This document shows, one piece after another, positions 59,079 through 64,000 of a DNA stretch of 64,000 bases (the first letter of the stretch is position 1; each line of letters begins with the position of its first letter). This DNA is from Polyodon spathula. Lineage: Eukaryota > Chordata > Actinopteri > Acipenseriformes > Polyodontidae. The translations under genes and the position numbers were made by a program. Where the stretch lies: assembly GCF_017654505.1 (NCBI RefSeq), contig NC_054565.1, forward strand, positions 1,526,468 to 1,590,467, read 5' to 3'. The notes beneath the pieces were generated by a model. The model had not been told where the DNA came from. It saw only the letters and a list, made by a program, of their open reading frames with translations, and ran no database searches.

Positions 59079-60760
59079 TACACTTGCTCCTAATGCAATG
59101 CTGGCTGCCCTGTACTGTGGTTTTAGCTCTCTGAGCCAGGGCATCTCTTGTATTGACCTGGAAAGGTAGTACATTCCTTGGCTGTACAGTCAGTCTCCTT
59201 GACAGGGAGGCATACGATCGTTAAGAGATCACAGCAGCAGCAAAAGTCTCATCCAGCATTGACTGAGCTCTGAGTACAGAGTAAAACTAAGGTCATTTTC
59301 CAGATGATTTGGTTCCCATACCAAAAAGGAGTGCTAGACAAGCCTGTAAAACCCATGTAACATTAGCACTATTAATAACCCTGCTTGCTATTTTAAAGGG
59401 GTGCTAAGCAAGTCTAAACACTACTGTTATACACTTAGTGAGAACATCAGAGATGGAGCAAGTAGTCTTCTGCCAATCCACACCCAGTCCTGCCTCACAA
59501 AAACGGTTATTGATGTACAGGCATGACAATAAGATTGAGAAAACTACGCTGAGAATCTCTCTATTAGGTTAGCTCTATATTGAGACCCAGCGATTGTGAA
59601 GCGTGCCCTCACTGGTGTGGTCTGCTTCTGTCTCAGATCTACATGGTGAGCTGTGTGGGGAAGTGCTACAGGTTCATCAAGATTCGCAACCAGCCTCCCA
59701 GCGACAACAAATACAAGCCCATGGTAAGAACAAGCTGGCTGTCTCTCTACACACGTCTGTCTGTCTGCTTTCACTGTCTGCCGATGCCTTTCTCCCCTGG
59801 CTGTCTATCTGTCTGTCTTTCAAATGTCTGTCCAGCTACTGGAGCATCCATAAAAGTAAAGGAAACATGTGTAATACTAGAACTAAAGCAATGTTGACCT
59901 TGTAACACATTGTATCTGCCAGCAGTGGCAATGGAAAGAGCCAGAGTCGCTGTGGCTCTGTTTGTGGAGTATAGAGAATGGCTTTGTTTTGTTTACTGGC
60001 ACCCTGAGCGAAGCAGAGCACTCAGAAACATGGAAAAGGGCGTTTAAATCATCGCCTCGTTCCGAAGCTGTTATCATGTGACAGAGGAAGCTTGAGACAG
60101 CCGATGCAGAAGAGGAACAAGAAGGCTGATAAACCACAATGATAAGCAGAGGAGACAATGATAAGGTTGCAGTTTTCCGTGGTCATCACAGATTTCACAA
60201 TTTCCATGAAATGTACTCATTGCCATGTAATATGTATTATGTATTTCCCATTTTTGAAGGAATAGTGTATATACACATTTTTCTTACTTATAAATAAATA
60301 GAGCAAACACTTTCCTTATTGACGCACTGCCTCTTACACTGTATTAGGAACTAAAGATTGCTCTGTCCAGTACAAGAAGGGGATTTGCACATGTCTGTTG
60401 TTATTTTTTACATGTATTTATGTTTTGGTTTGTCTGATAATTCACTGATGGTGAAAATAGAATGTCTTTAAAAGGTGGACATAAAAAAAAAAATCTACAA
60501 TTTAGCATTGACTGTTTTTCAGCATTGCAATATGTAGGAACATTAGCTGTATAATATCTCTAGAGAAAAGGATCCATTTTGAATGTGATTGTTTTCTGTT
60601 AATACTTGATGTGTTTAATTGTGAAATGCCTGTTTTTGACCATGAAATAAAGCCCTAATGATAACGCTTGCCTTGCCTCCCCCAGGCTGTGCTTCCCTCC
60701 TACGATGAAGCCTTGATGCTGCCCTCCAAAGGAGACCCCCCAGCCTACAAGGGACCCTAA
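43014..60760 (+). CDS. laptm5: lysosomal protein transmembrane 5 (LAPTM5), seven exons
   Basis: Exons 43014-43115, 50191-50296, 51772-51848, 56252-56383, 56673-56768, 59637-59723 and 60686-60760 join without a frame break to 224 residues plus TAA. Order: a short N-terminus with Cys pair (SLCCHV), TM1 about 24-45, a luminal loop with two Cys (50-70), TM2 about 71-93 (FFLILGMFFSGLSLLYGVL), TM3 about 98-122, a polar loop (YLNGAHDLSPQD), TM4 about 153-178, then a cytosolic tail with VLPSYDEALMLPSK and a final PPAYKGP. LPSY (203-206) and PPAY (218-221) are PY motifs. In mammalian LAPTM5, PY motifs bind Nedd4-family ligases for Golgi-to-lysosome sorting, and the protein lowers surface T- and B-cell receptor levels. 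The VLPSYxEALxLPSK tail separates it from LAPTM4A/B. Human LAPTM5 is 262 residues, so this one is shorter, mainly in loops and tail. Introns are filled with minisatellites. Confidence 0.88.
43939..44546. mobile_element. MITE with TTAA target duplications
   Basis: TTAA at 43935-43938 and again at 44547-44550 flank a 608 bp segment. Its ends are imperfect inverted repeats: left 'gctgggtccatacctgagcg' then 'atcagttgc'; right, reverse complement, 'aaccgggtcctcaccggagc' then 'gatcagttgc'. A second, inner inverted set ('cagttgcaagcagttg') extends it. No transposase frame. TTAA specificity points to the Kolobok or piggyBac superfamilies. Confidence 0.78.
44830..45338. repeat. minisatellite, 42/35 bp units
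   Basis: About 13 units of 'tttcatttagaggagctctg' + 'ttctgtgttctgtatgatca' + 'gg' (42 bp), with a 35 bp form lacking one 'gtgttct'. Inside laptm5 intron 1. Confidence 0.93.
45955..48450. repeat. minisatellite, 54/45 bp units
   Basis: About 48 units of 'ctgtaatgagtttgctgtat' + 'tgcactctcctatggataac' + 'gcgcactgtcactc' (54 bp). A 45 bp form ends 'aatgcacac' and lacks 'gtcactcct'. Both lengths are multiples of 3 and stop-free in two + frames and one minus frame, which creates ORFs of up to 337 codons that are not genes. The stretch 46516-47286 is an almost perfectly uniform run of long units. Confidence 0.96.
48451..50011. other. laptm5 intron 1, distal part
   Basis: No exon recognised. A ZNF143-type motif lies at 49544-49562 (listed separately). 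The rest is unremarkable. Confidence 0.5.
49544..49562 (+). promoter_or_regulatory. ZNF143/THAP11-type motif
   Basis: 'actacatcccccagaatgc' matches the known ACTACAATTCCCAGAATGC-type element at 16 of 19 positions. It lies about 630 bases upstream of laptm5 exon 2. It may be an alternative promoter site or simply carried by an old repeat. Confidence 0.35.
50012..50158. repeat. AT-rich dispersed MITE-like repeat, copy g
   Basis: Opposite orientation to copies a-c and e-f: 'cagcccttataaaagtg', then 'gtggtaaagcata'-type blocks and 'aaaccatggtgaactatggt'. It stops about 30 bases before the acceptor of laptm5 exon 2. Confidence 0.6.
50191..50296 (+). CDS. laptm5: laptm5 exon 2
   Basis: Acceptor TGTGTTTCAG, donor GTGAGT at 50297. 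It encodes MFSCTVLIDTTMKVSYGKDS and CGFPHPPFLSVKERV, the end of TM1 and the first luminal loop. Ends in phase 1. An alternative GT at 50293 would break the frame with exon 3. Confidence 0.88.
50421..50755. mobile_element. foldback MITE
   Basis: Two arms of about 120-140 bases are inverted copies: the left has 'ataacactttacatggtgtc', 'ttacttagtaaatacac' and 'tgttattatgcatagctaca'; the right has 'tgtagctatgcataataaca', 'gtatttactaagtaact' and 'gcaaagtgttac'. A loop of about 70 bases separates them. No coding capacity. The outer TAACACTTTRCA is typical of abundant fish DNA MITEs. Confidence 0.8.
50925..51748. repeat. minisatellite, 26 bp unit
   Basis: About 31 units of 'tgatccacgggtatgtgata' + 'cagtaa'. 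The right-hand copies are more diverged. The array ends about 25 bases before the acceptor of laptm5 exon 3. Confidence 0.95.
51772..51848 (+). CDS. laptm5: laptm5 exon 3
   Basis: Acceptor CTCTTTTAG, donor GTAAGA at 51849. It encodes LDTTTNFFLILGMFFSG and LSLLYGVLK, transmembrane segment 2. Phase 1 in, phase 0 out. Confidence 0.9.
52136..52322. repeat. minisatellite, 41 bp unit, about 4.5 copies
   Basis: Units 'gtagtagagaggaaggcacg' + 'ggtcctatgagagccagctgt', nearly identical, in laptm5 intron 3. Confidence 0.92.
52722..53443. repeat. minisatellite, 25/16 bp units
   Basis: About 30 units of 'ggtttgtaaagacactgcag' + 'gcact' (25 bp), mixed with a 16 bp form 'ggtttgtaaagacact'. Variants GACACT, GTACT and CTACT occur at the end of the unit. 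Minus-strand Cys-rich ORFs are artefacts. Confidence 0.95.
53515..53675. repeat. AT-rich dispersed MITE-like repeat, copy h
   Basis: Starts 'caacccttattaaagtctac' and ends 'gcatagtataaccatgggga'. Same orientation as copy g. Confidence 0.55.
53676..54534. other. laptm5 intron 3, no feature recognised
   Basis: Unique-looking sequence without exon, array or known repeat. Confidence 0.45.
54535..56240. repeat. minisatellite, 37/35 bp units, ending at an exon
   Basis: About 47 units of 'ggtgctgtatcgagtgaggg' + 'ggtgattgtgttcctgt' (37 bp), with a 35 bp form 'ggtgactgtgtttct'. The final 'gtgactgtgtttct' runs directly into 'ctcccctgcag', the acceptor of laptm5 exon 4. Two overlapping minus-strand ORFs (601 and 637 codons) cross it. 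They are artefacts of 37/35 bp stop-free units, although one of them also reads exon 4 in reverse. Confidence 0.96.
56252..56383 (+). CDS. laptm5: laptm5 exon 4
   Basis: Acceptor CTCCCCTGCAG, donor GTGAGA at 56384; 44 codons, phase 0/0. It encodes YREGLLISFLVLQSADIVLS and FYAHLGLPGTLNYEELLRKW, transmembrane segment 3 and the start of the second loop. Confidence 0.9.
56673..56768 (+). CDS. laptm5: laptm5 exon 5
   Basis: Acceptor CTCCTTCTAG, donor GTAGAC at 56769; 32 codons, phase 0/0. It encodes TYLNGAHDLSPQDVNKFMII and FSTVFILALLIK, most of transmembrane segment 4. Confidence 0.9.
56990..57125 (+). mobile_element. LINE 3' end, same family as 42305
   Basis: Reads 'ttttaagacccaacttg', then 'gagctagacaagcactgatg' and 'ggctctcacctgtcatc', ending 'ttcttatg', the usual tail of this family. 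It lies in laptm5 intron 5. Confidence 0.6.
57400..57540. repeat. C-rich short tandem repeat, about 43 bp unit
   Basis: About four units with 'gtgtgcttccagagatgc' followed by runs of 7-11 C and 'ctgtcccgt'-like ends. Each unit carries a cryptic TTCCAG acceptor-like string. Confidence 0.8.
58062..58500 (-). mobile_element. solo LTR, minus strand
   Basis: On the minus strand it begins TGTGGCAGGTGG at 58500, shares 'gctagtgta' and the following U3 blocks with the LTR at 41775, and has a TATA box GTATAAAAAGGG (about 58334-58345). It has a downstream ATTAAA and ends about CACTGCA at 58062. The 439 bp length is close to the 426 bp of its relative. No clean target duplication seen. Confidence 0.65.
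58501..59636. other. laptm5 intron 5, no exon; (GGCA)n
   Basis: Only a GGCA tetranucleotide run (about 59046-59078) is recognised. Confidence 0.5.
59637..59723 (+). CDS. laptm5: laptm5 exon 6
   Basis: Acceptor CTGTCTCAG, donor GTAAGA at 59724; 29 codons, phase 0/0. It encodes IYMVSCVGKCYRFIKIRNQP and PSDNKYKPM, the end of TM4 and a basic juxtamembrane tail with a Cys pair that could be palmitoylated. Confidence 0.9.
59724..60685. other. laptm5 last intron
   Basis: No feature recognised. Confidence 0.5.
60686..60760 (+). CDS. laptm5: laptm5 exon 7 (terminal coding)
   Basis: Acceptor CTCCCCCAG. It encodes AVLPSYDEALMLPSKGDPPA then YKGP and TAA at 60758. It carries the two PY motifs. Candidate poly(A) signals downstream are AATAAA at 61022 and at 61281. 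Confidence 0.9.
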   Translation, partial: AVLPSYDEALMLPSKGDPPAYKGP

Positions 60761-60904
60761 GCAGCTGAGAGCGATGGAGTTCCCTGCATCTGCTTCTCTG
60801 CCAACCAGCCTGCAACCCAGCCAGCACTGTGCTTTACTGTAGTAGTATGGAATTGTTTTTGTATGTGTTAGCTCCATATTACAGCTTGCGTGTGAGAACT
60901 GGAT

Positions 60905-61140
60905 ACACAGGGTAAGACCAGGCATCCCAGGGTTAGCCGGGACAGTCCTGGTTCAGCGACACACTCTAATACCTTGTGTCAAAATAACCACTTTTCATTT
61001 ATGACATCTGCAGTGAAAACAAAATAAAATAAAACAAGTGACTAGGGTTATCAAGAACATTATTTTTATAAAGTGATTAACACTGACGTACTGAAACATC
61101 CTGGTTTCGAGCTTTGAAAATCTGGTCACCCTATGCATAC
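60905..61140. mobile_element. possible MITE in the laptm5 3' UTR
   Basis: The left end 'gccgggacagtcctggttc' and the right end 'aaaatctggtcaccctatgc' (61120-61139) match the two ends of a repeat type common in vertebrates. The ends are only weakly inverted here. The AATAAA at 61022 lies inside it. Confidence 0.4.
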
Positions 61141-62765
61141 AGTGACCTGAGAGACAAGTCTCTCTGGGAATGGTGCAGAGCCGCGGGGCTCATTGTTTGA
61201 GTCCTCCGCAGTCCAATGGCTGTAACCAGTGCTGTATCTGTAATTCTTTGTTGTAGTAAAGCCCTTCTCTGTGTCGATGCAATAAAATCTGCCTCTTCTT
61301 TCAAATCCTGCTTCTTGGCTCCTGTGTGCAGATCTGGGGTCGTTTCAGGTGAGGTGCTGTGTGACTGCTTGCAGGACTCTGAGCACAAACTACATGGGAG
61401 ATGTGGGCCAGGTATCCTGAAAGGGGTAGCCCCCCCCATCCTAAAGTGTATTCGATCTCCCCATTGCCTGCACCCCCCCCCCCATAAAAATGTTCACAGT
61501 TAGAAAACTTTTGGTGCAATTCATTAATTCAATGTTCTATATAGGTAGAACTACAATTAAGCCAATAAAAACAGGTTCCTTTTTATAATTTCTTGCAAAC
61601 GTTTGCATTGTTTCATAGGGAGGTCAGTCTGATCAGATGCCAGTCTTTTGGCATTTATTTTCCAGTTGCTTCATCGTACTGTGGTTGCTGCACAGTAAGT
61701 GCTGTGATGCTTAGCAAATCAGATTGGATTATGTGGAGGGTTCTTCGCAAGAATCCTGCCACAGCTTGGAACTCTACACCTGAGTGATGAGTGAGAGAGT
61801 GAGGTTTAACATATAGTGTCTCTCATGCCAAGCCATCCCAACGTGTTTCACAAAGAAATTTCGCCTACTGAGCACAGTGTTACAGTAGTGATTTAACAAG
61901 TGAAAGAGTGTGAACATTTTTGCTGTCTCTAGCTGCAACGTTCCATAATGAGGACCAATAGAAAACTAACTAGAACAATACTGCATTGTTCTTTCAAGAT
62001 GATTCTTGCTAGATTTATAAAGTTCCAGTTGTTTTCTTCCTCTCAGAAAAGGGTTCTTTGTATTGTCACATACTGGGTCGTGTTGCGTGTCATGTTCGGG
62101 TAGCGCTGGGCCCCCTCACCTGTCATTGGAGCACTTTCAAGTGACGGTTTGTGTACGAACCCACTGTGTTTGGTCCTCTTCTCTCTCGGTTGTCTAGACA
62201 GCCTCTGTGAACTCACTGTGAGAGTTTATACTAAGCCTGGTCGCAGCGGCTGCTGGCTGTTGACAGAGCTGGGGAAGTGAAACCAGCGATTGGGGATCTG
62301 TAGGGCTCGGGTTGGGGGGGTTGGTTTGGGTTTTACAAAGAATGCTGCAGCCAGGCCAAGGTAAACATGGTCCGAGCCACGCTCGCCTCTCCTTACAAGG
62401 AACGGGATTGAGAGGCACAGGACCGTCCCGGTGGGAGGCTGCAATACCACCGCAAACAGACAGCCAATAAAAAAGGGCTTCCTAACCAGTCCTGAATGGC
62501 ACCTCTGCTTTTTTAAACAGTTTTCAGAAAATCTATGTGGCACTCCCATCTTGTTTATACAGATGTTACACCTTCCTCGACAGACTCCAACCTGTTATCA
62601 ACATGACCTGCTCTTAATAACTTCATTTTTAAACCCCTTGCTAAACGTGGCTCAGGCCAGAGAGTTGCTAATCACCTGCACGCTGCTGTGTCTTGTGTGA
62701 TTCAGGAATAACTCAATTTTCTCCCACATATTAACTATCCTTTTGCTATAGTTAGTCAATTAACA
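61141..62765. other. no gene recognised downstream of laptm5
   Basis: Contains a second candidate poly(A) signal (61281) and a C10-type run (about 61472-61484). Otherwise nothing is recognised. Confidence 0.45.
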
Positions 62766-63570
62766 GTCCAGCACAACATTGGTGCCGAAAGACCCATGAA
62801 AGAATGCACAACTTGTTTTACCTTGACACGAATGGGGTATGGCAGCTGACGACCTAACAGAGTTCCACTTCTTTCAGCAAAACACAAGAAACTGCGGTTG
62901 CAGTGGGCTAAGGAACGAAAACACTGGAAACTGGAGGATTGGAAAAACATTGCCTGGTCTGATGAATCCCGGTTCCTGCTGTTTCACGCTGATGGGAGGA
63001 CTAGGGTATGGAGAAAACCACATGAGTACATGCATCCATCATGCCGCGTGTCAACATTGCAGGCTGGTGGTGGTGCTGTGATGGTGTGGGGTGTGTTTTC
63101 ATGGCACACATTGGGCCCCTTGATAAAAGTGGAGCAACGTTTGAACAGGATATCTGAACATCATTGCCAATCAGGTGCATCCCTTCATGGCAGCAGTGTA
63201 TCCAACTGCTAATAGATTTTTTCAGCATGATAATGCCCCATGCTACAAGGCTAGGATTGTGCAGGAATGATTCCACAAACATTACATTGAACTCAGCTTA
63301 CTGCAGTGGCCTGCCCAGCCACCAGATCTCAATCCAGTTGAGCATCTGTGGGATGAGATGGAACGAGCTATTTGGAGTAGAGATCCACTACCAGCCAACT
63401 TGATACAACTGTGGGAAGCTTTGGAGTCAACGTGGGCCAGCATCCCTGTGGAACGCTTTCGACACCTTGTAGAGTCCATGCCCCGACAAACTGAAGCTGT
63501 TCTGAGGGCAAAAGGGGATGCAACTCAATATTAGGAAGGTGTTCCTAATGTTTTGTACACTCGGTGTATA
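62766..63570 (+). mobile_element. Tc1-type transposon, decayed, left end missing
   Basis: Transposase pieces read, in shifting frames: HKKLRLQWAKERKHW, WKNIAWSDESRFLLFHADG (first catalytic Asp), GGGAVMVWGVFSWHTLGP, a frameshift near 63145, FFQHDNAPCYKARIVQE (second Asp), a nonsense TGA at 63268, and [20 protein letters not shown] (catalytic Glu), ending TAG at 63532. The right inverted repeat 'aggaaggtgttcctaatgtt' + 'ttgtacactcggtgta' follows at once. No left inverted repeat was found. It is a different subfamily from the copy at 3453. Confidence 0.88.
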
Positions 63571-63689
63571 TCTTACCTCACTCCATTGTGTCCTCGCTGT
63601 GCACCAGAGTTCACCCTCTCCTGCCCAGCATCCACCTGCTTTTTTTGACTTGGTAGAATGGATAATATTTGGGTTGCCACTCAAAACCT

Positions 63690-64000
63690 TTTTCGTTTTA
63701 ATTTTTTATTTTAATTTTGTTTCAATTATTTAACTCCCAATTTTCTGCCCAGTTTAGAATGTGCAATCATTTTTTCCTCTCACAGCAGCGATTCCCCTCG
63801 TAGCTCAGGAGAACTGAAGGTTCAGCGGGCGTCTTCCGATCCTACAACTGAGCCAGCTTCCTCTTCTACACCCAGGGACTCGAGCGTGGATGTCACTGTG
63901 CTTCTAACCTCTGGAGGAAGGGCAAAGGCCTGTAGCGCGATGTTGAAAAACAGCCCCTGACGGTTTTGCCTCTTTAACCCATGGGAGCGCCAGAGCCAAT
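63690..64000 (-). mobile_element. tRNA-derived SINE, copy 3 (cut by window end)
   Basis: Minus-strand copy of the 240-650 SINE. The T-rich left end is the A-tail, then 'cccaattttctgcccagttt' and 'gagccagcttcctcttctac' match the other copies. The tRNA-like head lies beyond the window. Confidence 0.6.

Overview
The window looks like a piece of a vertebrate nuclear genome. It has genes split into short exons with GT..AG introns, L2- and Tx1-type LINEs, Tc1/mariner transposons, tRNA-derived SINEs, LTR elements and abundant micro- and minisatellites. The mix of fish-type Tc1, Tx1 and L2 elements, plus a dispersed LINE 3' end that I associate with non-teleost ray-finned fish (sturgeon, paddlefish, gar), suggests such a fish. 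The species call is an inference of low confidence. Two 500-base N runs (10501-11000 and 36001-36500) are assembly gaps. Two genes are supported, both on the + strand. Gene 1 is the 3' part of a gene with five coding exons between 13475 and 20368, encoding a Gln/Pro/Ser-rich C-terminal region of a protein I do not recognise. Gene 2 is a complete seven-exon laptm5-type gene (CDS 43014-60760). All of its exon phases fit and give a 224-residue four-pass lysosomal membrane protein ending in LPSY and PPAY motifs. Layout: 1-6600 holds a SINE, a minisatellite, an L2 tail and a 1.6 kb Tc1 element with both inverted repeats. 6630-13486 is almost entirely three minisatellites (37/34, 44 and 62 bp units), the last running into gene 1's first visible exon. 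13475-20368 is gene 1. 21000-29000 is non-coding with six more tandem arrays. 29100-42620 is a retroelement cluster: SINEs, a gag-plus-LTR fragment, a Tx1 LINE, a 3 kb L2 LINE, a solo LTR and a LINE 3' end. 43014-60760 is laptm5, whose introns hold a TTAA-flanked MITE, a foldback MITE, another solo LTR and six large arrays. 61000-64000 ends with a decayed Tc1 and another SINE. Roughly a quarter of the window (my sum of the spans) is minisatellite with 16-73 bp units. The most striking pattern is that these arrays repeatedly abut splice sites. The acceptors at 13475, 20343, 51772 and 56252 and the donor at 16243 lie inside or within a few tens of bases of a tandem array. At 13475 the AG acceptor appears to be a one-base variant of the repeat unit itself. 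No prokaryotic system, CRISPR array, rRNA gene or credible tRNA gene was seen. The very long ORFs are artefacts of stop-free repeat units.
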